Source of the DNA: Merdibacter sp965119685
Lineage (GTDB): Bacteria > Bacillota_I > Bacilli_A > Erysipelotrichales > Erysipelotrichaceae
Length of the DNA: 64,000 bases
Assembly: GCA_965119685.1 (NCBI GenBank)
Contig: OZ221971.1
Location: forward strand, 1,178,001 to 1,242,000
Reading direction: 5' to 3'
The stretch's first letter is position 1; every line of letters begins with the position of its first letter. The notes beneath the pieces are model-generated. The model ran no database searches. It had not been told where the DNA came from and saw nothing but the letters and a program-made list of their open reading frames with translations. Of this stretch, positions 43,417 through 50,497 are shown piece by piece. The position numbers and the translations under genes are program-made.

Positions 43417-44391
43417 ATGAGAACAATGGGTTTTTTAATCAGCCATAAGAACCATGAAGGACGCCGTGCATTATTACCCGAACATTTGGAAAAAATTAGA
43501 AATGCGAATCATCTTTTTTTTGAAGAAGGCTATGGATATACGGTCGGATATGATGATGCGGAATATGCAAAAAGAGGTGCGAACATCGTTTCCCGCAGTG
43601 AAGTATTGAAATGTGACATCATCACAGATGTGAAATTAGGAGATGCGGATTATTTATCACAGTTAGCTGATAATAAAATTCTGTTTGGATGGGCTCATGC
43701 AGTTCAAGGTATCAAATTCACAGATTGCGCATTGAAAAAGAATTTTACGGTAATTGCATGGGAAGAAATTTTTGAAGACGGTAGATATATTTTTTATCGC
43801 AACCGGGAAGTGGCAGGAGAAGCAGGCGTTTTGCAAGCATTTTTATATTGCGGAAAAATGCCGTATGATTGTAAAGTCGCTATCATCGGAAACGGACAGA
43901 CAGCTAAAGGAGCATTAAGAGTTTTACATGGATTAGGAGCAACTGTTGATGTTTATGGCAGAAAATATGAAAAACTGTTTAAGAAAAAGATGTATGATTA
44001 TGACGTTATTATTAACTGTGTGATGTGGGATACCTCAAGAGAAGATCGACTAATTTATAAATCGGACCTAAAGAAAATGAAAAGAGGCACAATGATTATT
44101 GACATCAGTTGCGATCCTGGTTTGGAAATTGAAACATCGTTTCCAACATCTATCGATAATCCGGTTTATTCGGTTGACGGTATCATCCATTATTCTGTTG
44201 ATAATACACCGGCATTATTTCCCTATACTGTAACGAAAGTATTGAGCGAAAATTGCTGCCGATATATTGATCAGTTAATAGAAAACAATTACAGTGATGA
44301 AATCAAAAAGGCAATTGTTATTGAAAACGGGCAAATTCTTGATAAAAGGATTATCGATTTTAGAAAAAAACGAAATTTGTTTATTAAATAA
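43417..44391 (+). CDS. N5-(carboxyethyl)ornithine synthase-like opine dehydrogenase
   Basis: A 324-aa member of the alanine dehydrogenase / saccharopine dehydrogenase superfamily resembling lactococcal N5-(L-1-carboxyethyl)-L-ornithine synthase (ceo), which reductively joins pyruvate to the side-chain amine of ornithine or lysine with NADPH. Matching blocks include MGFLISHKNHEGRRALLPEH, FFEEGYGYTVGYDD, ILFGWAHAVQG, REVAGEAGVLQAF and the Rossmann loop IIGNGQTAKGAL. ATG 43417 has AGGAGG upstream. In a glycan locus it may supply a carboxyethyl-amino acid substituent, as known in some Providencia O-antigens. Confidence 0.85.
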   Translation: MRTMGFLISHKNHEGRRALLPEHLEKIRNANHLFFEEGYGYTVGYDDAEYAKRGANIVSRSEVLKCDIITDVKLGDADYLSQLADNKILFGWAHAVQGIKFTDCALKKNFTVIAWEEIFEDGRYIFYRNREVAGEAGVLQAFLYCGKMPYDCKVAIIGNGQTAKGALRVLHGLGATVDVYGRKYEKLFKKKMYDYDVIINCVMWDTSREDRLIYKSDLKKMKRGTMIIDISCDPGLEIETSFPTSIDNPVYSVDGIIHYSVDNTPALFPYTVTKVLSENCCRYIDQLIENNYSDEIKKAIVIENGQILDKRIIDFRKKRNLFIK

Positions 44392-44408
44392 GGAAAAGGA
44401 ATCGAATT

Positions 44409-45674
44409 ATGATCAAAATTAGTGAGATATTCATCAAAGAGGAAAGTGGAGAAACGCTTTTATGCGCCTCGCTTGAGATCAGTTTGCAGGCAAAGCAGAA
44501 ATGGATGAGCTTTTCTAGACTTGCAAAGAAATATCAAGATTATACCTATATAAATGATGATTATCAAAATCAGTCTTTGAATTGCTTGTGGTTTGCCGTA
44601 GACTCTGCTTATCAAGGATATTTATCCGACGATGTGTGCGACGCCTTTATCGTGGCTTTATTATTTTATGCGATGGCAACTGGGGAAGATATTTATTCAA
44701 CTGTGCCGATGAGCGAAGATCTGCACTTTCATCTCACACACTTTTTAATCCCGGCATTGGCAAACACAGAAAACATCTCCCCTATTCAAGTGATTGCGCC
44801 TTTAACGGATGCATGCATAAAGACAAATGATTATGTCGGTACGGGTATGTCTATGGGAGTGGATTCTTTTCAGTCGCTATATGAATTCCATGCAAATGAT
44901 ATACCGAAACGATATCGGCTGACACATTTGGTTTATCTGAATGTAGGTTCTGATCGCTGGAGACTAAGACCTGAACAATCGATGCAAAATTTAGTTCAGC
45001 AGTTGTCTGAAATCAACGAAATACGGGAAAACAGAATCAAGCAATCAAGTACAATTGCAGAACAAGCAAACTTAAACTTTTTATATATAAATTCCAATAT
45101 CAGCGATTTTTACATGGGGTTGTTTGAAGAAACGCATCTCTACAGAACCTGTGCAGCAATTTTAAGTGTACAACGTGCCTTTTCCAAGTATTATCTTGCA
45201 TCTACCGGTTTATCCCTGAATGATTATCACCTTGCCTTGCGGACAGATCCGGCACACTATGAACAACTATTGCTTCCTAACTTATCTACTATACATCTTG
45301 AGTTTCTCTCCGCAGGAAAACCTTATACACGCATTGATAAGATGATGCAATTAAGTAATTATGATCTTGCGAAACAGTATTTGATTACTTGCGATCAGGA
45401 ATCCACTTGTTATCATTGCACAAAAGATTACAGAACGATCATCATTTTAGACATTATTGGTAAACAAAATGAATTTTCAAATGTGTTTGATCCCGGTAAA
45501 GTGAAGAAAGTGCGGAACAAGGCATATTATTGGATGCTTGTAAATCATAAATCTAACCCAGCCGCATCGCTTGTCTATGAACATGCTAAGAAAAAAAAGT
45601 TAATACCAAAGTCCGTACGTGTGAAATATTACATATTTTTACCAATTATATCAATTAGAAAGAGGTTAAAATGA
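44409..45674 (+). CDS. PP-loop (ATP pyrophosphatase)-like protein of glycan cluster
   Basis: A 421-aa cytosolic protein, not a standard named family. Residues 145-154 (TGMSMGVDSF) match the PP-loop SGG-x-DS of adenine-nucleotide alpha hydrolases, which activate a carboxyl or carbonyl as an adenylate. Later, C-x-x-C (Cys334 and Cys337) followed by KDYRT recalls the CEKC-x-RT motif of similar PP-loop proteins in sugar clusters. No glutaminase or asparagine-synthase domain is present. It probably forms an amide or thio product on a glycan or amino-acid precursor; the function is unknown. Confidence 0.7.
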   Translation: MIKISEIFIKEESGETLLCASLEISLQAKQKWMSFSRLAKKYQDYTYINDDYQNQSLNCLWFAVDSAYQGYLSDDVCDAFIVALLFYAMATGEDIYSTVPMSEDLHFHLTHFLIPALANTENISPIQVIAPLTDACIKTNDYVGTGMSMGVDSFQSLYEFHANDIPKRYRLTHLVYLNVGSDRWRLRPEQSMQNLVQQLSEINEIRENRIKQSSTIAEQANLNFLYINSNISDFYMGLFEETHLYRTCAAILSVQRAFSKYYLASTGLSLNDYHLALRTDPAHYEQLLLPNLSTIHLEFLSAGKPYTRIDKMMQLSNYDLAKQYLITCDQESTCYHCTKDYRTIIILDIIGKQNEFSNVFDPGKVKKVRNKAYYWMLVNHKSNPAASLVYEHAKKKKLIPKSVRVKYYIFLPIISIRKRLK

Positions 45675-46990
45675 ATCAGATTCATATCTGGCTAAATGAA
45701 TTCAAACAATCAGAAAATAGACTTCCTATTCTTTCTTTAGCTTTATTTTTAAATAGTGAGTTTATTTTAGCTTTTTTGAGTAATGGCTTAAGGCTACTTC
45801 ATTTTGAAGTATTGCAGTATCCGGCGTTATTTATTATTTTGTATACTCCTTTGCTTGTTCATTTTTATCGGACAAGGAAATTCGAGTGCATAGATTTTTT
45901 TGTAATGCTCTCATCAATTGCGCTGTATTTCTTTTTAAGCTATATATTACATCCGGAAAATGCATTTTTCTTCACCAGACCAATTTATGGCGCGCTCACC
46001 CGAGTATTCCGCCCGGATAGAGCGCTTTATATCTATCTGTTCATAAGAGCTGTTCATAATCCAAAAGATATATTCTTATCTTTTAAGCTTGCATGCCTGT
46101 TATTAACCATTTACTACACTTATCGATTTGCAGAAGCGCAGTTATCGGGAGGATGGGCTGATTATAATTCTGTTGGCACCCAAACTCTATATCCATATAG
46201 CTTATCTTATGGATACCAGGTAGTTTTTTTAACATTTACCTTTTTTTATGCGGGATATTTAGAAAAAAGTGTAGCATGCTATATGCTGTCGTTTTACACA
46301 CTTTTGCTAGTTTTATTCGGGGGTTCTCGAGGCGCTCTGTTGGTTATTGGGATTTTTTTAATGCTTTTTCTTATAACCCACATAAAAAAAGAGACTGTCG
46401 ATCATTTTCTGCATAAAAAATATATCATTCCGGGAGTTGCGGTAATGATATGTGCAGTGCTGCTCTATAAAAAAATTTTGTATTTATTCTATACGATTTT
46501 ATCTTTTTTCGGAATATCGTCAAGAACTCTGTTAATGCTGGCAGAAGGCAGCTTTACCGATGCAAACGGACGAACGCTGATTTGGAATAAGGCATTGGAA
46601 CTAATTTTTGATGGTAATATTTTAGGACATGGAGCTTATGGTGATCGGGCAGCCATTTATCCATATCATTTTGCCGGATATAGTCACAACGTTTTTTTAG
46701 AGATTTTTGTCACATTCGGCATCTTGATCGGAAGTTTTCTTATTTTACTTTTTTTATATAGATCGTATCAATTGCTGTTCAAAGGCAGTGATGAATATTG
46801 GAAGACAATTTTTATTATTTGCTTATCAACAAGCTGCCAGCTATTGCTGTCGATGTCATTTTGGTATGTATCATCGTTTTGGGCTGCAATTGCCATATTG
46901 GTTTGTTTCCGCAAGGATCATCAAATACTTAAAGCAGCTAAAGGAGGTATTTCATGGAAACGGCGGTTCCAAAGAAAAATGCAGCGCTAA
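45671..46990 (+). CDS. wzy: Wzy-type oligosaccharide repeat-unit polymerase
   Basis: A 439-aa polytopic membrane protein with about ten to twelve hydrophobic helices, a large loop between the middle helices (AEGSFTDANGRTLIWNKALELIFDGNILGHGAYGDR) and the O-antigen ligase/polymerase-type GSRGALLVIGIFL motif. It is followed at once by Wzx, with which it overlaps by 37 bases. It should polymerise undecaprenyl-linked repeat units outside the membrane. ATG 45671 overlaps the PP-loop gene stop (ATGA). Confidence 0.85.
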   Translation: MNQIHIWLNEFKQSENRLPILSLALFLNSEFILAFLSNGLRLLHFEVLQYPALFIILYTPLLVHFYRTRKFECIDFFVMLSSIALYFFLSYILHPENAFFFTRPIYGALTRVFRPDRALYIYLFIRAVHNPKDIFLSFKLACLLLTIYYTYRFAEAQLSGGWADYNSVGTQTLYPYSLSYGYQVVFLTFTFFYAGYLEKSVACYMLSFYTLLLVLFGGSRGALLVIGIFLMLFLITHIKKETVDHFLHKKYIIPGVAVMICAVLLYKKILYLFYTILSFFGISSRTLLMLAEGSFTDANGRTLIWNKALELIFDGNILGHGAYGDRAAIYPYHFAGYSHNVFLEIFVTFGILIGSFLILLFLYRSYQLLFKGSDEYWKTIFIICLSTSCQLLLSMSFWYVSSFWAAIAILVCFRKDHQILKAAKGGISWKRRFQRKMQR

Positions 46991-48372
46991 AAGCCGGCAT
47001 TTGGTATACGGTCAGTACGTTTTTAATCAGAGGTGCTGCTTTTTTAACCATGCCTATTTTTGCTCGCTTGATGACACAAGGAGAATATGGTGAATACAGT
47101 ATCGTGTTATCATGGATGAGCATTTTAATTGTCATTACCGGTTTTGATTGTCATTCTTCAATTATAAGATCCAAACACGAATTTGCAGACGATTTAGATT
47201 CTTACTCTGCCTCCATTCTCGTGCTGACATCGATCATTACCGGAATCTTTTATTTCTTATGCACTTTTATATTTCCCAATGCTTTTTCTGATTGGTTTGA
47301 CATCAATAACAATTATAAGGATATTCTTTTTTTATATTTATTTTTCTACCCTTCCTTCTCAATTTTTATAACTCAGCAGAGAGCGTTTTATAAATATAAG
47401 CTCTTCTCGTTTTTATCTATTATTTCTATACTTCTTAGTACTGTTCTTGCGTTATTGCTGGTAATTTTTACTGACGATAAACTTACTGGGAGAATTTTAG
47501 GAAATTATATTCCTTTAATTTTTTTGGGAGTTTGCTTTTATGTAATTATTCTCATAAAAGGAAGACATATTAGGATAAAATACTGGAAGTATGCTGCTAA
47601 ATTGTGCATTCCTTTAGTTCCACATTTATTGTCTCTAAATATTTTGACGAGTTCCGGACGAATTTTTATAACCAAATATTGCTCGATTGAAGAAACCGCA
47701 TTGTATAGTTTAGCATTTAATTGTTCGAATATACTTGTGATTTTAATGGATGCGATGAATAAAGGATGGGCTCCGTGGATGTTGGATATGCTATATTTGA
47801 ATCAAAAAGATGCATTAAAATCTGCATCCAAACCGTATATTCTATTTTTCTTGTTACTCATACTGGGACTGATCATTTTCTCTCCTGAAATTGTATTTTT
47901 TTTAGGAGGGGAGGCATATGCTCAGTCTGTCTATCTTTTACCTCCGTTGATTGTCTCCTGCATGTTTCAGTTCATTTATTTAATGTATTTACAAACTGAG
48001 TTTTACGAAAAAAAGACAGTCTTTGCAGGAATTAGTACGGTAATGGCAATGATTATTAACGTTGTGCTGAATATTCTCCTAATTCCCAGATTTGGTTATG
48101 TCATGGCAAGCTATACAACGCTGATTGGATTTATCTTCATGTGTTTATTTCACTATACCTATGCTAAACGGCTGGGATATGGCAATATTTTCGATAAAAA
48201 ACTAATAGCTGCAGTTTTATTTATTTGTTTTATAGCAATGATTATCTGCACTTTTGTTTATCAAATGATGTGGTTACATATAATTACATGCATTTTATTT
48301 ATTACTGCAATCATTTATGGATGTATCAAGTTTAAAGATCAACTAATAAACAGTATAAAAAGAATGTTGTAA
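46954..48372 (+). CDS. wzx: Wzx-type lipid-linked repeat-unit flippase
   Basis: A 472-aa MOP-superfamily transporter with about 12-14 helices. KAGIWYTVSTFLIRGAAFLTMPIFARLM at the N-terminus is the polysaccharide biosynthesis protein (PF01943-like) signature, and GYVMASYTTLIGF lies near the end. AAGGAGG lies 7 bases before ATG 46954. It flips the lipid-linked unit to the outer face. It is one of two Wzx-like genes here; the other is at 53,759-55,156 in the opposite operon. Confidence 0.9.
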   Translation: METAVPKKNAALKAGIWYTVSTFLIRGAAFLTMPIFARLMTQGEYGEYSIVLSWMSILIVITGFDCHSSIIRSKHEFADDLDSYSASILVLTSIITGIFYFLCTFIFPNAFSDWFDINNNYKDILFLYLFFYPSFSIFITQQRAFYKYKLFSFLSIISILLSTVLALLLVIFTDDKLTGRILGNYIPLIFLGVCFYVIILIKGRHIRIKYWKYAAKLCIPLVPHLLSLNILTSSGRIFITKYCSIEETALYSLAFNCSNILVILMDAMNKGWAPWMLDMLYLNQKDALKSASKPYILFFLLLILGLIIFSPEIVFFLGGEAYAQSVYLLPPLIVSCMFQFIYLMYLQTEFYEKKTVFAGISTVMAMIINVVLNILLIPRFGYVMASYTTLIGFIFMCLFHYTYAKRLGYGNIFDKKLIAAVLFICFIAMIICTFVYQMMWLHIITCILFITAIIYGCIKFKDQLINSIKRML

Positions 48373-48425
48373 AAGGATGCTTATTAACGGGCATATGTTT
48401 TGTTTATATTACGCCCTTACATAAG

Positions 48426-48463
48426 AAGGAGGAGGAGCAGTCGTTAGCTGCTGAAAAATAGTT
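48426..48463 (+). promoter_or_regulatory. Ribosome site separated from its start by a small hairpin
   Basis: AAGGAGGAGGAG ends about 30 bases before ATG 48464, too far for normal initiation. Between them AGCAG (48436-48440) and CTGCT (48448-48452) can pair and shorten the distance. A stop codon (TGA 48452-48454) in the same frame rules out an earlier start. Confidence 0.35.
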
Positions 48464-49030
48464 ATGAATATCAAAAGAATCTATCTGTCTATGCGTTTAT
48501 TCATGATATCATCTCCAATGAAACGGGCAGCTTTTTTAAAAAAGAAGCATGTCTTTGCGCAGATGGGAAATGATATCATGATCATGTCACGTAAAATTCC
48601 TTTATATCCGAATTTAATTAGATTTCACAGCAATATTTGGATAGCCAGCGGCGTTCATTTTATTACGCATGATGTCGCACACTATATGCTGAATAGAAAG
48701 ATCAGAGAAAGAAAGTATACAGAAAATATCGGATGTATCGAGGTGATGAATAATGTATTCATTGGAGCAAATACGACAATACTTTATAATGTCCGCATAG
48801 GAAACAATGTAATTATCGGGGCAGGAAGCATCGTGACACATGATGTAGAAGATAATTCCGTTGTTGCAGGTGCACCTGCAAAGAAGATTGGAACTTTTGA
48901 TGATTATATGAATAAACGATATGAAAAACAAAAAGGGAAACCTGTTAAGCAATATGGAGAAAAGGTCTCAGATGACATTGCAGAGTGGTATTGGAAAGAT
49001 TTTTCAAAGGCTAGAAATAGTAAAGCCTAA
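48464..49030 (+). CDS. Hexapeptide-repeat O-acetyltransferase
   Basis: A 188-aa acetyl-CoA-dependent transferase of the maltose/serine O-acetyltransferase-like group. The beta-helix runs from ~40 to ~150 with NIWIASGVHFITHDVAH, NNVFIGANTTILYNVRIGNNVIIGAGSIVTHDV and VVAGAPAKKIG, the usual end signature. It is the last gene of the plus-strand operon and may acetylate the repeat unit. An open frame preceded by an odd leader (see the hairpin at 48,426-48,463). Confidence 0.88.
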   Translation: MNIKRIYLSMRLFMISSPMKRAAFLKKKHVFAQMGNDIMIMSRKIPLYPNLIRFHSNIWIASGVHFITHDVAHYMLNRKIRERKYTENIGCIEVMNNVFIGANTTILYNVRIGNNVIIGAGSIVTHDVEDNSVVAGAPAKKIGTFDDYMNKRYEKQKGKPVKQYGEKVSDDIAEWYWKDFSKARNSKA

Positions 49031-49455
49031 ATGGCGCAGTTTCTCATAACTTTGCAAAGACATGATATATCATGAGGAGTAAAGTTAAGTGCAAAAATGA
49101 AGATTGTTGATTGAGGGGATAGGCGCAAGAAATGAAACTTTTTATCTATTTGAAAATCCCTATTTTTTTCAGCACTTTCCTTTTTATGCGAAAATAATTT
49201 ATATTATAAATTATTCCGTTGATTAAAGTATTTTTAAATCTACTATCACAATTATTCACATTTATCAAAGAAAAGATCGGACCGTAACGATTCGAGCAGA
49301 TAACAATCCAGCAATATATAAAGTCTGCACTATTCCAATATAACAGAGTCTTCATGCAAGTGCTGCGGTATTCATCTCTTTTTAATTATATAACCCATAT
49401 GTTAATTTAATGAACATGAAAAGAGCCATGGGCAGTATATTGCTTGTGGCTCAAT

Positions 49456-49570
49456 TTCTTTGAAACAGTTCTCTTGTATTAACTTTATCCTTTACAACGT
49501 CTAGCTCGCTGTCGTAGCGATTGACGATAATTCCGGATTGTTTTTAATTCTTTTAAATCATATTACTCAT
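49456..49570 (-). repeat. Degenerate copy of the 3' flank of the SGNH gene
   Basis: This stretch aligns by eye with 50,337-50,450: both begin TTGAAACAG, share TCTTGTAT, TTTACA.CGT and a Cys/Asp-free AT-rich tail around TTTTTAAATTCTT. Together with the pseudogene at 49,724-50,035 it shows that the gene end and its flank were duplicated and then decayed. Confidence 0.6.
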
Positions 49571-49723
49571 GACTTGTGCTCCCTAAAAATCGGTGCAGTT
49601 CTTTAACATCAGAATGGATTATTTGGAATCAATATATGCGCCTTTATTGCGGAAGATTGAATTGAATTCGTCTAATAGTTTTGAAATTTAACCTCCCAGC
49701 ATATAAATATTGACTGTTGATCT

Positions 49724-50035
49724 ATAATACTATAGAATTGTAATCACCAATATTGAAATTGCCGGTTTTGCCCAGTAAACTCTTAATCGCTCAAATATTC
49801 TGTGAGAGAAGTTCCACTCTGACCTTTTCGAATCATCCTTTCTTTAGACTCCCGTATATCCATTCGTTATTTCCGACAATTTTGCTTGATTTAGCTGTAC
49901 TTCATCAAGATGCCGTAAAACATGAAAGGGGTTGCGTCGATCAACTCTTTTATTGCACAATGCCCTGCATAAAGATTAATTTCATAATCTTCCTGTTGTT
50001 TCGGCTTACTGTAATCAAGGCTATAATTGGAAGAT
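49724..50035 (-). pseudogene. Remnant of a duplicated SGNH O-acetylation gene
   Basis: The sequence aligns by eye with about 50,735-51,040, that is residues ~350-450 of the intact minus-strand SGNH protein. Shared words include AATTGTAATCA, CAATATTG, CAAATATTC, AAAGGGGTTGCG, TCAACTC and CATAATCTTCCTGTTG, in the same order and spacing. Substitutions and small indels interrupt the minus-strand frame. A 94-codon plus-strand frame across it is antisense to the remnant and not a gene. Confidence 0.75.
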
Positions 50036-50192
50036 GAAGTGTCTAATGTAAATGACACATTTAAAGAATGGATTTATCAATACGGCTAATTTTAGAAAGT
50101 GCTAAGTATGAAACATGAAGGTAGCTTATACTGAGCTTGTTGTTTTCTACGCGAATATTAAAAATCATTTACATAATAGCTTAACAAAACGA

Positions 50193-50242
50193 AAAAAGGT
50201 CAAATAATTTGCATTCGTTCATGCATTTTATTTGACCTTTTT
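50193..50242. terminator. Bidirectional terminator between the convergent operons
   Basis: A 15-bp perfect inverted repeat, AAAAAGGTCAAATAA (50193-50207) and TTATTTGACCTTTTT (50228-50242), with an inner TGCAT/ATGCA pairing in the loop. The A and T flanks give a U-run on both strands, so it can end both the plus-strand and minus-strand operons. Confidence 0.88.
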
Positions 50243-50260
50243 GTATTTGTCATAAAATCT

Positions 50261-50338
50261 GAACCGCCGTATGCCGGACGGCATGTACGGTGGTGTGAGA
50301 AGACGGTAATTGAATGAATCAATTACCTCCCACTCGAT
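50261..50338 (+). mobile_element. Group II intron 3' remnant (domains V and VI)
   Basis: Positions 50261-50300 fold as a domain V: ACCGCCGTATGCC, loop GGAC, GGCATGTACGGTGGT with the usual two-base bulge, followed by GTGAGA. Positions 50305-50328 form a domain VI hairpin (GGTAATTG, loop AATGAAT, CAATTACC) and the sequence runs on to CTCCCACTCGAT as at intron 3' ends. No intron-encoded reverse transcriptase or domains I-IV are found in the ~220 bases upstream, so this is a scar and not a working intron. Confidence 0.75.
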
Positions 50339-50450
50339 TGAAACAGATATCTTGTATAAAATTTATTCTTTACATCGTGTCATAGTGCTGTACGATGATA
50401 ACATCTAAATGATTTTTAAATTCTTCAAAATTACATCATTTATGATTCTT
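50337..50450 (-). repeat. 3' flank of the SGNH gene (intact copy of a duplicated segment)
   Basis: Matches 49,456-49,570 (see that entry). It begins exactly where the intron remnant ends. Confidence 0.55.
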
Positions 50451-50497
50451 AAGGTTAAACACTTACACGTTTTACATCAACTCATATAGTAAATAAA

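Larger units (their letters stand above)
49031..50192. other. Non-coding junction between the two convergent polysaccharide operons
   Basis: An AT-rich stretch without an intact gene. From 49,456 it carries degenerate copies of the minus-strand SGNH gene and its 3' flank (listed separately). The first 400 bases (49,031-49,430) hold nothing I can identify; a 69-codon minus-strand frame there has no support. Confidence 0.6.

Noticed and set aside
49753..50037. 94-codon plus-strand open frame
   Set aside because: It is antisense to the decayed SGNH gene copy and its protein has no recognisable pattern.
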